This document shows, in pieces, positions 45,665 through 54,573 of a DNA stretch of 64,000 nucleotides. The stretch spans positions 62,001-126,000 of the forward strand of contig CAVUOZ010000005.1 in assembly GCA_963743325.1 (NCBI GenBank). Direction: 5' to 3'. A model generated the notes under the pieces. That model had not been told where the DNA came from and ran no database searches. It worked only from the letters and a program-made list of their open reading frames with translations. The translations under genes and the position numbers were made by a program. Position 1 is the first letter of the stretch; every line of letters begins with the position of its first letter. This DNA is from DATFVA01 sp963743325. GTDB lineage: Bacteria; Bacteroidota; Ignavibacteria; Ignavibacteriales; Ignavibacteriaceae.

Positions 45665-47593
45665 TTACTTCAACAAAATCATCTTCTTCGTACTTATAAA
45701 ATCTCCTGCCTTTAGTTGATAGAAATAAACTCCGCTCGGAAGATCAGCTGCGTTGAATTCTACCTGATGATATCCCGGTTCTTTTTCTTCATTCAATACA
45801 ACTGCTACCTCTTCTCCAATAGCATTCAGAACTGTGATCTTCACATTGGATTTATTTTGAATACCGAATCCAATTGTCGTTGCAGGGTTAAATGGATTTG
45901 GCCAATTTTGTTCAAGCAGGTATGAATTAAATGCTATCAGCTCTACTTCGACTACATCTGAGTATTCATAGCTTCCATCATAATCAACCTGTTTTAGTCT
46001 GTAGTAAAATGTTCCGCTTTTAAATGACTGATCCGAATAGCTATAGCTTCTGGGTTCTGTTGTCGTTCCGAAACCCGGGGCAAAGCCAATTATATTAAAG
46101 CTTACGTTGTCCTTACTTCTTTCAATTTCAAATCCCTGATTGTTTGTCTCCGTTGCTGTTGTCCACTTAAGAAGCACCTCCTTGTTTATACACTCTGCTG
46201 TGAATGAAGTTAGATCAACGGGGACTATATTACCGCCAAGATAATATCCTGTATGCTGCGGATCGTGCTGATACATCTGCCATTGCATTGTGGATTGATT
46301 ATAATTACTGTTTAGTTCCCAAACGTAAATTATACCAATTGCTGAATCGGGAACTGTGTCTATCCAATTAGAACTTGATACCACATCAACTTTACCGTCA
46401 TTATCAATATCATCTACTGCAGGATAAGTATACCAGCTTATAGGTCTCATAGGTTTAGGAAAACCTTCTAATACAACTCCACTTGCATTCAAAGCATAAA
46501 CCGAATCTTCAGAGTTAATGACAATATCCGGGAAGTTATCATTATTAATATCTCCTACAACAGGTGGATTGAGCGAAATCCAGGCAGAGCTATTAGTAAA
46601 CATTATTGTACCGTCATCGTGTATTGCATATATCTCAAAACCATATTCAAATATTAATTCTAAATCGTTATCATTATCTAAATCGGCTAATGCTATATCT
46701 GAATGATCCATACCCTGCCCTAATGTTAAGTTTAATAAAAAATTGCCGTTTTTATCCAGTATATAAACACCATCCTCTGAAGTGAAGATTACTTCATTAA
46801 AACTATCGTTATTCACATCACCAATTACAGGGTCGCAATTGGATATAGAACCTATTTTCTGTGCCCATAACAGGCTTCCGTCAATATTATAAGCTCTTAT
46901 ATTAGTTGTGTCGGGAGGTGTATTATTCTTGTGCGAAATAGTCACTATTTCCCAGTCATCGTCATCATCTAAATTTCCAACCGCCGGTGTGTTCGTCTGG
47001 CAAGTTCCGTTATTCTCTTCTAATAATACCGGAAATCCAGGCATATTATTTCCATTATTATCTAAAACAACCAATCTGGCTCCATCCAGATACCAACCAC
47101 CATAGATGATTTCCAAAGTACTATCTTTATTAACATCTGCCAATACAGTAGAGCCAAATAAATCATCTGACATCTGGAATTCGATTGCAAAATTTTGTTC
47201 CATATTTCCCTGAGAATCATATATTAATATTTGATTGTCTGAAGGACCAACACACGCCATTAGTATTTCCATCGCACCATCATTATCGATATCTGCTATC
47301 GAAGGAAATCTCGTCGGATCAAAATAATAATCGACATCAACCTGCGACCTTATTTCGCCGTTTGCTTCGAAAATGAATAAGGTGGATAAATGACCTTGCG
47401 AATTCCCTTGAATTGTAACCACCAATTCTTTTATTCCATCATTATCCAAATCAGCAACCACTGGAGAGACCATTCCAATCCAGACATATGGTTCACCATA
47501 TATCGTTTGCGGCCAATTACCCTGGGGGAATAGTGTGGTCAGCTGTAAAATAAACAGCTCCAAAATTACATACTTGATGAATCTATTTTTCAT
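45665..47593 (-). CDS. T9SS-sorted FG-GAP/VCBS-repeat protein
   Basis: 642 aa; signal peptide about residues 1-22 (ending L-F-P-Q-G). Residues about 40-430 carry repeated V-x-D-I/L-D-N-D-G/N Ca-binding-type motifs (V-V-A-D-L-D-N-D-G-I-K-E, S-I-A-D-I-D-N-D-G-A-M-E, V-G-D-I-N-N-D-N-F-P-D), typical of integrin-like FG-GAP propellers. A Fn3-like module (P-V-D-L-T-S-F) and a T9SS sorting domain ending K-K-M-I-L-L-K follow. Probably a Ca-stabilised surface propeller. AGAGG lies upstream of the ATG. Confidence 0.92.
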   Translation of the reverse strand: MKNRFIKYVILELFILQLTTLFPQGNWPQTIYGEPYVWIGMVSPVVADLDNDGIKELVVTIQGNSQGHLSTLFIFEANGEIRSQVDVDYYFDPTRFPSIADIDNDGAMEILMACVGPSDNQILIYDSQGNMEQNFAIEFQMSDDLFGSTVLADVNKDSTLEIIYGGWYLDGARLVVLDNNGNNMPGFPVLLEENNGTCQTNTPAVGNLDDDDDWEIVTISHKNNTPPDTTNIRAYNIDGSLLWAQKIGSISNCDPVIGDVNNDSFNEVIFTSEDGVYILDKNGNFLLNLTLGQGMDHSDIALADLDNDNDLELIFEYGFEIYAIHDDGTIMFTNSSAWISLNPPVVGDINNDNFPDIVINSEDSVYALNASGVVLEGFPKPMRPISWYTYPAVDDIDNDGKVDVVSSSNWIDTVPDSAIGIIYVWELNSNYNQSTMQWQMYQHDPQHTGYYLGGNIVPVDLTSFTAECINKEVLLKWTTATETNNQGFEIERSKDNVSFNIIGFAPGFGTTTEPRSYSYSDQSFKSGTFYYRLKQVDYDGSYEYSDVVEVELIAFNSYLLEQNWPNPFNPATTIGFGIQNKSNVKITVLNAIGEEVAVVLNEEKEPGYHQVEFNAADLPSGVYFYQLKAGDFISTKKMILLK

Positions 47594-47785
47594 AACAACC
47601 TCTGGATGAATTATTAAAAATATTCAAACGTATGGCTGCATAGGAGAATTTCGGTATGTAATCTCTGAAAAGACAAGTAACTTAACTCTATGGTCTCACC
47701 CTAACGCAGTAGAGAAGGATTACTTGTTGGAATTTGCAACAAATATTTATAATTATCAACTAATTTAATAAGAAGAAAATAAAAA

Positions 47786-47811
47786 ACCCGATAACAAGCT
47801 GCCATCGGGCT
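47786..47811 (-). terminator. C-C-C-G-A-T-class terminator behind the cupredoxin T9SS gene
   Basis: ACCCGAT / ATCGGGC stem with internal pairing and a T run on the minus strand, 31 bp after the stop at 47842. Confidence 0.85.
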
Positions 47812-47841
47812 AAATTCTCTGCCTCGATAAATCCCTAGGAA

Positions 47842-49338
47842 TTACTTCAAGAGGATCATCTTCTTAGTCTGTACGAAATCACCAGCCTTAATCCTGTAAA
47901 AGTATACACCTGAAGCAACGGTTGATGCATCAAACTCAACATCATAAAAACCTGGTTGCATAAATTCATTCTTTAACTCTTTAACCTTTTCTCCGAGTAT
48001 ATTGTAGACCGATAGATTAACCTGTACTTCTTTTGGAATAGAAAATCTAATTGATGTATTCGGGTTGAAGGGATTGGGATGGTTCTGAAATAGCTCATAA
48101 CTAATTGGAGCTGTTGCGGAATTATCTCCAGATATTTTTAGAATATTTATCTTGGGATCACTTATTACAACCCGTTCGCCACTCCTTACAAACGCATTTA
48201 CTATCTTCTCTGTTATAGCGTCACTTACTGTTACATCCATACCATCAATTCTAATTGTAACGGGATAAGTTGCTGAAGAGATAATTATCCGTTTTGACTC
48301 TTTGGTTATATCCTCAACCAGATTGCCTGTTGTATATCTTGCATCGAATATGCCAACCGGTGGCAATGGAGGCAGTTCATACTGATCAAGATCCACCTGA
48401 CCTTTGACTGTGTAGAGTGTGTAACTGCTCCCTGCTGCATCGGTTAGTGTTATCCTGCCCCAGTCTGCCTTGTCGTCAGGCAGGTCATCTTTGAACATTT
48501 CAGCTATATTTTGATTTCCCTTTTCAGATACATCAGGTATATTTATCTGGCAGGCTGATGATACTTTTACCCAGTATCCATATCCCGGTACTATCTGGGC
48601 CGCTACCTGATATCCTGTTCCCGGAACAAACTTATAGATTGAGACTATCTGTCCAGGAGGTGTGGTTGTTAATAATGTTACATCAACTGTGTTTTCATAT
48701 CCTCCGAATATATTCCATCCTGATTCTTCATTGATTGGATCGTGAGGTACAATCTGAATACCACCTGCTGGCCATTCATCACCAGTATTATAAGTCTGCG
48801 CTCCGGCATTTTTCATCCAGTACCCTTCCCCTGGTGTTGTGATTGTAATACCAGTATAACCTGAACCAGGGATAAACTCGTAGACAGTACCTGTTAGTCC
48901 TGACCACCAGTTATTTACATTCTGTCCATCAGGGTTTACTCCAGGAACTGATACCATATTCCAGCCATCAGCAATATTTACTATTAACTGAAAGGTAGTG
49001 AGGGGTAAAACAATAATGACACCAGACATCCCCTGTCCGCCAGGTCCTCCGTGTTGCGCACAATAGTAAGGATTATTACCAGCAGTTGTAAATACATGTG
49101 TATACACCCAGGGAGCCAGGGCTACGGGACCACTGGTGAAGCTGCTATCATCTGCAACAACACTATGACGACCGAGAACATTTGTCCACCTTACGGTATC
49201 TCCCGCAGTAATTGTCAAAGTTGATGGTGAAAAAGAAAAGTCTGCTACAGTTACATCATATAATGTTTGAGGACTGCTATTTCCCGAAAGTACTAATATT
49301 AACATTGAACAGATAAAATGAATGTTAAACTTTCTCAT
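47842..49338 (-). CDS. T9SS-sorted cupredoxin-domain protein
   Basis: 498 aa; signal peptide about residues 1-24 (ending S-S-P-Q-T). Residues about 25-110 form a plastocyanin-like fold with the full type-1 copper set: His58 in G-R-H-S-V, Cys93 and His96 in Y-Y-C-A-Q-H, Met104 in G-M-S-G. An unassigned middle region with two similar halves (W-N-M-V-S-V-P-G-V and W-N-I-F-G-G-Y) follows, then a T9SS sorting domain ending K-K-M-I-L-L-K. It may be a surface-exposed electron-transfer or copper-binding protein. Confidence 0.9.
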   Translation of the reverse strand: MRKFNIHFICSMLILVLSGNSSPQTLYDVTVADFSFSPSTLTITAGDTVRWTNVLGRHSVVADDSSFTSGPVALAPWVYTHVFTTAGNNPYYCAQHGGPGGQGMSGVIIVLPLTTFQLIVNIADGWNMVSVPGVNPDGQNVNNWWSGLTGTVYEFIPGSGYTGITITTPGEGYWMKNAGAQTYNTGDEWPAGGIQIVPHDPINEESGWNIFGGYENTVDVTLLTTTPPGQIVSIYKFVPGTGYQVAAQIVPGYGYWVKVSSACQINIPDVSEKGNQNIAEMFKDDLPDDKADWGRITLTDAAGSSYTLYTVKGQVDLDQYELPPLPPVGIFDARYTTGNLVEDITKESKRIIISSATYPVTIRIDGMDVTVSDAITEKIVNAFVRSGERVVISDPKINILKISGDNSATAPISYELFQNHPNPFNPNTSIRFSIPKEVQVNLSVYNILGEKVKELKNEFMQPGFYDVEFDASTVASGVYFYRIKAGDFVQTKKMILLK

Positions 49339-49640
49339 TATAGTTCTCTTTTAATTATTAAGTGTCAATGTTTATTAATTCAGTTCAATAATTTTATCAA
49401 ATTAAGGCGTGTACTTATGTTTTGCTACTAAACTTTAAAGAATATATGAACTAAAAGCAATAAGAAATTTTGTAGGAAGACAATAAAAAAATTGATAAAA
49501 TTATTCAATGTATCAAAAGGCACACACCTTCAGAACAGGGGGTGAGTTTTTAAGCTAAAAGCCAATGTATATTGCACTAAAAGGAAAAACGATTTCAATT
49601 TTGAGAAAGAAATTTTCTATTCAGTGAGTAATTTATCGAG

Positions 49641-50035
49641 TCCAGAAAAGAGTTTCAAATATTTAAGTGGTTCATTCAGTTATGTCATCATCAAAATCAT
49701 TTCGTTCAGATATTAAATCTCTCCCTCCCTTTTAATAATCTAATTTGGACTTTCTCTTTAGTCAATCCTTTAATCGGGAGATAATAGGTAGAACCTGTTT
49801 GCGGGTCCGTTGCAAGTGCAAATTTATCCCTTCCATTAACTTTTTGTATCCCGTCAAACTTAGCCCCACCTCTTTCAATAATAGATGATCTAAACATAAT
49901 AAGCATCCTTTCTGTCTAATTTTCTAACCAAATCTGAAGGCGTAGATGTATTAATACTTGCTGAATATCAATTTTTCTTGATTAAGAAGCAATAGTTTTA
50001 GTTAATCATTGCTATTAGATGTGATTTCTAATACA
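49641..50035. repeat. Direct repeat D1, copy 2
   Basis: Near-identical copy of 40174-40567, including the small ORF and the R1 element at its end. The neighbourhoods outside the repeat differ. Confidence 0.93.
49706..49897 (-). CDS. Conserved duplicated hypothetical protein, copy 2
   Basis: 63 aa, identical in protein sequence to the ORF at 40239-40430, with the same start logic and upstream AAAGG. No family recognised. Confidence 0.6.
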   Translation of the reverse strand: MFRSSIIERGGAKFDGIQKVNGRDKFALATDPQTGSTYYLPIKGLTKEKVQIRLLKGRERFNI

Positions 50036-50137
50036 CCAAAGAATTACTTGAACGAGTTCCCAGATAGTGAGGATAGCATCGTTATCAAATTTTGGGATCA
50101 GATTGCTTTTTCGATTGCTTAACTGTGACTGAATTTG

Positions 50138-50383
50138 TTAAAGCAAACGGTGTGGAGGGTCTTTCTTATATTTATCATTTTCAATTGATGTACTATTATC
50201 TTGCTTTGTTTTAATAAAATTCATCTTAAGAATCGTTTTTAGGAGGAGATTCAATAATGAAGTTATAATAAGTATCTCTATAAAACCTATAATTGTGAAT
50301 GGGGTAAATAATCCGTACGACCATAGCAACATCACACTGAGACTAATAATATAAGGCATATAAACCATATTCTGCTCATACAA
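50138..50383 (-). CDS. Possible small membrane protein
   Basis: 81 aa with two hydrophobic segments (M-P-Y-I-I-S-L-S-V-M-L-L-W and T-I-I-G-F-I-E-I-L-I-I-T-S-L-L) and a polar tail. No ribosome-binding site and no family recognised; it may be a gene fragment. Confidence 0.35.
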   Translation of the reverse strand: MYEQNMVYMPYIISLSVMLLWSYGLFTPFTIIGFIEILIITSLLNLLLKTILKMNFIKTKQDNSTSIENDKYKKDPPHRLL

Positions 50384-50536
50384 ATGCGTTGTCTAGAACT
50401 TGATTTGAAGGTATGAAGAGAACTAAAGCAAATAAATCGGACAAAGGGATGAAAAAAGGATTAATCCTGGGATGAGTTTTCGCCTCATTAACTGATCTAA
50501 TTGTTATTAAAAATTCTGTAACATTTATATCTTTTA

Positions 50537-50647
50537 ACATAGATCCTGAAACTCAGGATTCAAATTAGATTATTAGGAGTTACTTTCATTTATGGTAATT
50601 AGTAGTTTTTATTAAATAAAAAACCCGATGACAAGCTGCCATCGGGC
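50537..50647 (-). repeat. Dispersed repeat R3 with C-C-C-G-A-T-G hairpin, copy 1
   Basis: Contains ATAGATCCTGAAACTCAGGATT, then GATTATTAGGAGTTAC and a CCCGATG / CATCGGG hairpin (50623-50647). Nearly identical to 58253-58361, where the hairpin terminates a T9SS gene. Here the T9SS gene is missing. A second, weaker hairpin follows at about 50710-50738. Confidence 0.8.
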
Positions 50648-50756
50648 ACTATAAAAAACTCAATAAGAATCTTTGAATCCGTTGTTAAATACACGGTTCA
50701 AAAATAAAAAACCAGTAACAGGGTTATCACCGGGTTCTGGGAAACAATTGTAAAAT

Positions 50757-50800
50757 TTATTCCAGCAGAATCATCTTCTAATCTTAGTGTGAGTCTTATA
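50757..50800 (-). pseudogene. Orphan T9SS sorting-domain tail
   Basis: The minus strand reads M-I-L-L-E and the stop at 50757-50759, preceded (with a frame break) by a T-K-like stretch: the last residues of a sorting domain directly upstream of the two hairpins at 50623-50738. The gene body is lost. 50801-51174 holds R1 copy b (50980 onward) and no gene. Confidence 0.6.
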
Positions 50801-50979
50801 TTTAATGATTCTTATTTGAATAATCTGAATAGAAAAATGATAAGAAGAATGAAGTACATAATTTGAACCAAATATAAAACCATATTTCTAAACTGACTTT
50901 TATATTTTAGCATATACTACCTAAAATTCATTACCATCGACTCCAACTACTAGTATTTATATAACGCCCATACTGAGAT

Positions 50980-51255
50980 GAGTTCTGACTATTGCCATCA
51001 GCAGATAACTAATGTTTAATAATAATTGAAATAGCATCTAATCATTAGCGGAGCAGAAGATCAAATACGATTAATTTGAAATGCAAACACAGAACTCGAT
51101 TCAGGAGCCTGCATCTACGCCTGGAGTGGGGATAGTGAGGAGTAAAAACTATATCTGTATCTGATGTACTATTACTTGCTGAATCTCAATTTTTCTTGGT
51201 TAAGAAGCAATAGTTTTAGTTAATCATTATTTTAGATGTGATTTCTAATACAGCG
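50980..51255. repeat. Dispersed repeat R1, copy b
   Basis: Aligns with 43561-43820 from GAGTTCTGACTATT through AGATGTGATT. It merges into D2 copy 2 at 51175. Confidence 0.75.
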
Positions 51256-51900
51256 GCAGTTTTGAAATTAAGCGTGTATTTTTTGTTTCAACAGAATCAT
51301 CGTCTTTATAACTGCCAACCCTTAATTGATAAATATTTAAGTACCGCTTGGAAGGTCCCCTGTATCCCCGTGCCAATATCTGTGATAAATAAACTAGGTA
51401 TCAATATTTAATCTGACTATATAACTATAGCTAAATATGTATGAAACATTAAAAATACTGATTGCAGAGGATGAATTTTTGGTTGCTTTAGATTTGAAGC
51501 AAACGCTGCAAAAGCTTGGATTTAATAATATTTCCATTGCACATAACGGTAAAGAAGCCCTGAATAATTATTACGATCAGAATCCTGATATTATTTTACT
51601 TGATATAATGATGGAGCACAGGATGGATGGAATAGAAGCAGCAAATAAAATAAGGAGTGACAACGGTTCCAAGGCTATAATTTTCATAACCGCTTCCTCA
51701 GATAAAGCAACTTATGAGGAAGCAATGAAAGTAAATCCAGTTGAAATAATTAATAAACCTTACTCGAAAAAGGAATTATACAATACAATTCAAAAAGCGG
51801 TAAAAGATATTACATCAGCGGATCCCAAACGATTTCCCGGATATCTATACGGTCCTTTATAAAAATATTTTATATCTGCCACTTAGGACCTCGGCCAATC
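51175..51900. repeat. Direct repeat D2, copy 2
   Basis: Copy of 40490-41215 at constant offset 10685. Followed by R2 copy 2 (51901-52090) with CTCCTGGGGAGATG and AAGCCAC. Confidence 0.94.
51437..51862 (+). CDS. CheY-like response regulator, copy 2
   Basis: 141 aa, same receiver domain as at 40752 with Asp56, Thr85 and Lys107 intact; the only residue change noted is Leu138. The reading frame and upstream 260 bp are conserved in both copies, so both are probably expressed. Confidence 0.93.
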   Translation: MYETLKILIAEDEFLVALDLKQTLQKLGFNNISIAHNGKEALNNYYDQNPDIILLDIMMEHRMDGIEAANKIRSDNGSKAIIFITASSDKATYEEAMKVNPVEIINKPYSKKELYNTIQKAVKDITSADPKRFPGYLYGPL

Positions 51901-52243
51901 AGTGTCTTGCCCTAAAAACCCGTAATAACTAATGCAAAACAATTTGTTCAATTGAAAAACGCAATTTCTTATTGCCGGTTACGCCTATTTAACCTAATTT
52001 GCAAAAAGAATAAGCTGTGACTCCTGGGGAGATGTTTAAATTAAGCCACGATTAAGAAACCGAAGACTTCTGGAAAAAAGAATGACATATTGATTCTATT
52101 CTGATGATAGATGAACACAGTGTATTTTTAAAAGATTTAATTTTTAAGTGAAAAGACAGAGATCAGAATGTATTTAGGCAACTGCACGCATATATATGTT
52201 CTTTTGAGCAGTCTAAATAATTATTATTCATAAAGGAGAAAAA

Positions 52244-52543
52244 ATGAAGTGGTTATGGACTTGGAGTGGGAAATGTTTCGGTTATAAAGATGGAGATGAG
52301 CTTTGGACTCACGATGGAAGACATGTAGGCCATTTCACCGATGAAAATATTTATTCTTCAGAGGGTAGATATTTAGGTGAAATTATAAATGATAGATTGA
52401 TTTCCAACAAGTCAAAAATGTCCAGGCACGATTACTCTTTTTCTCCTTTAGCAAATAGAGCCGGTTATGTAAAATATGTAGATTATGTTGGATATATAAT
52501 GTATTCTGACTATGAAGATTTTTTAGATCCTGAAGATTTATAG
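52244..52543 (+). CDS. 4-fold beta flower protein
   Basis: 99 aa. W-L-W-T-W-S-G-K-C-F-G-Y-K-D-G-D-E-L-W-T-H-D-G-R-H-V-G and the repeated I-Y-S-S-E-G-R-Y-L-G-E-I strands fit the 4-fold beta flower domain family. Function is unknown. AAAGGAG lies 6 bp before the ATG. It begins a run of small plus-strand genes ending at a putative attC site (52781). Confidence 0.8.
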   Translation: MKWLWTWSGKCFGYKDGDELWTHDGRHVGHFTDENIYSSEGRYLGEIINDRLISNKSKMSRHDYSFSPLANRAGYVKYVDYVGYIMYSDYEDFLDPEDL

Positions 52544-52556
52544 TTAAATTTATTTT

Positions 52557-52691
52557 ATGAAAAGCAAAAATAAGTTCTTCTCTAATCCTTTGGCGATTGG
52601 AATTATTGGAAGCATAATTGCTTCTATTATTCTACGTTTAATTGATAATATTTTTGGCACTGAATTACTTAATGCTATGTCCAAATTGTAA
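52557..52691 (+). CDS. Small membrane peptide
   Basis: 44 aa, one hydrophobic helix (L-A-I-G-I-I-G-S-I-I-A-S-I-I-L). It starts 13 bp after the flower-protein stop and has no clear ribosome-binding site. Not assigned to a family. Confidence 0.4.
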   Translation: MKSKNKFFSNPLAIGIIGSIIASIILRLIDNIFGTELLNAMSKL

Positions 52692-52773
52692 TAAAAGTCA
52701 TTATAGTTTTATCCTTAATGATGCAGAAGTGGAAGCCTTAATTTGCCAAAGCATTGAAAAAAATAATACTTAG
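52672..52773 (+). CDS. Possible micro-ORF with C-P-x-C motif
   Basis: 33 aa: M-L-C-P-N-C-N-K-S-H-Y at the start resembles half a zinc ribbon. It overlaps the preceding ORF in another frame and ends 7 bp before the putative attC site. It could also be the frame-shifted tail of the 52557 ORF. Confidence 0.25.
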   Translation: MLCPNCNKSHYSFILNDAEVEALICQSIEKNNT

Positions 52774-52780
52774 AATTTAT

Positions 52781-52870
52781 GCATAACAAGTGCCTCAACA
52801 CTGACAGCATATTCGCATTCGGCAGTCTGTTCTGGTTATTTGCAACATCGTTTAGGTACTTATGTATAAC
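52781..52870 (+). repeat. Putative attC recombination site A
   Basis: About 85 bp: GCATAACAAGTGCCTCAAC at the left, the core ATTCGCATTCGGC and TGTTCTGG in the middle, and GTTTAGG plus TTATGTATAAC at the right. It shares this layout and core with 56715-56800 and 57461-57545, and it lies between the ends and starts of small same-strand genes, as in integron cassettes. Imperfect AACA.GAC / GTC.TGTT pairing is possible. Confidence 0.5.
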
Positions 52871-52890
52871 CAATAAAAAGCGAGGTAAAA

Positions 52891-53931
52891 ATGAAAATTT
52901 TTATTACCGGAGGTACAGGATTTATCGGCAGAAATACGGTTGAGTTGCTTAGTAAAACTAATCACCAATTAGTTTTGCTAACCAGAAAAACCAGCAATAG
53001 ATCTTTTCTAAGTAACTTAAGTAATCAAAATGTAACCTTTATAGAGGGGGATTTAAATGATGAACAGTCCTTATTAAATGGAATGAAAGGGTGTGATTCG
53101 GTAATAAATATTGCTGCTCACTATACGTTCTGGGAGTCCGACAAGAAGATATACGGCAAAATAAATATTAAAGGAACACAAAATGTAATGGAATGTTCAT
53201 TAGATTCCGGTATTAAAAAAGTAGTACATATTAGTACAGCCGGAATTTTTGGCAAACCAGCTGAAGAACCTTTTAATGAGGAATCAAAAACCGGTCCTGT
53301 TCAGGTGAGTGAATATTTTAGAACCAAATATGAAGGCGATCGTATTGCTTGGGATTTATTTGAAAGGAAAGGATTGCCCCTTGTGGTACTTTACCCTGTT
53401 TGTGTTTTAGGACCAGGCGACCCAAAGGCCAGTGCAAATTACGTTCATAATTTAATTAATCGAAGATTACCTGCTACTATATTTAAAGATGAAATTTTCT
53501 CGTTTGTCTGTGTCAAAGATGTTGCACAAGCTATTGTAAACGCTCTGGAAAAAGAAAACAATATAGGCGAAAAATACCTGGTAGGTAATTGCAGACTAAA
53601 GTGGAAAGAATTAAACAAATTAATCAGTGATATGTCTGGTGTTGCATTGCCAAAAATAAATTTACCCGACATAATTACTATGACAAACGCATATCTTTTA
53701 ACAGGTTTGGCTAATCTGATTAAAAAACCTCCTCTATGGGATATGTCTGTTGATCAGATGAAAGTGATGAAAGCAGGTTTTAGTGTGGATGGAACAAAAG
53801 CAGAGAAGGAATTAGGAATAAAATATACCCAGATTGAAACTTGTAAACTCAATTGTTATAAACCTTTTCGCAGTAACGAAATCAATAATGAAATATATCC
53901 TGATTGGAATTGCCCTTATAGAAGTAATTAA
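52891..53931 (+). CDS. NAD-dependent epimerase/dehydratase (extended SDR)
   Basis: 346 aa. Rossmann motif G-G-T-G-F-I-G at residues 7-13, and a Y-F-R-T-K catalytic Tyr-Lys pair. Similar to dihydroflavonol-reductase-like and sugar-epimerase enzymes; substrate unknown. GAGGT ribosome-binding site. It begins 21 bp after putative attC site A. The tail after residue about 320 (C-K-L-N-C-Y-K-P-F) looks unusual for the family. Confidence 0.88.
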   Translation: MKIFITGGTGFIGRNTVELLSKTNHQLVLLTRKTSNRSFLSNLSNQNVTFIEGDLNDEQSLLNGMKGCDSVINIAAHYTFWESDKKIYGKINIKGTQNVMECSLDSGIKKVVHISTAGIFGKPAEEPFNEESKTGPVQVSEYFRTKYEGDRIAWDLFERKGLPLVVLYPVCVLGPGDPKASANYVHNLINRRLPATIFKDEIFSFVCVKDVAQAIVNALEKENNIGEKYLVGNCRLKWKELNKLISDMSGVALPKINLPDIITMTNAYLLTGLANLIKKPPLWDMSVDQMKVMKAGFSVDGTKAEKELGIKYTQIETCKLNCYKPFRSNEINNEIYPDWNCPYRSN

Positions 53932-54573
53932 TTCATTCAGAGCTATTTAATATATGTATTCATCAGAAAAGGTTCATTGCTTAAGCTCAAAATGATTCAG
54001 CAAAAGTAAAAGAATACACCTAATATTTTTAATAATTAAAAGTCATTAAAACGGAAAAGGAATTATCGTAAAAAATGCAAATACTTTGAACTAATATTAA
54101 ACCGACTTCGAACAAATATATTCCTAATAATATCAAAAAAGTCAATGGCTAACCTACCTTCTAAAGAGAATTACAATTTTATTAAATAAATTCTTAAGCA
54201 TTTAGGTTCCATACCCTACCCCCGGATAGACTACCAGATTAACTGCAAACTCTTTAATAGGTTTTTCTGATTTCCAATAGAGAATTGAGTTTCTAAAAAT
54301 TTTTTGGTAAAAAATATCCCGCATATAAGGAGCAAAAATCATAGGATTGAAGTGCCGCCCCGATAATAAATATGCCCTGTATTTCTACAGGGCAATGTAG
54401 TATTTCTTTTCATTTGGATATCATCAGGGGCACCAGCAGAGGACGTAAAAAAAATCCACTAACGTGTCTTAAATTTAATAATATTTTTTAATTTCATACA
54501 AGTATCAACATAAAAAAACCCGTTGACAGAATGACATCGGGCTGAACTCTCTGCCTCGGTAAACCCTTACAAA
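53932..54573. other. Intergenic region with terminator of the next T9SS gene
   Basis: No gene seen in 53932-54510. 54518-54542 holds a CCCG...CGGG hairpin with a T run on the minus strand, terminating the gene at 54574. Confidence 0.6.
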
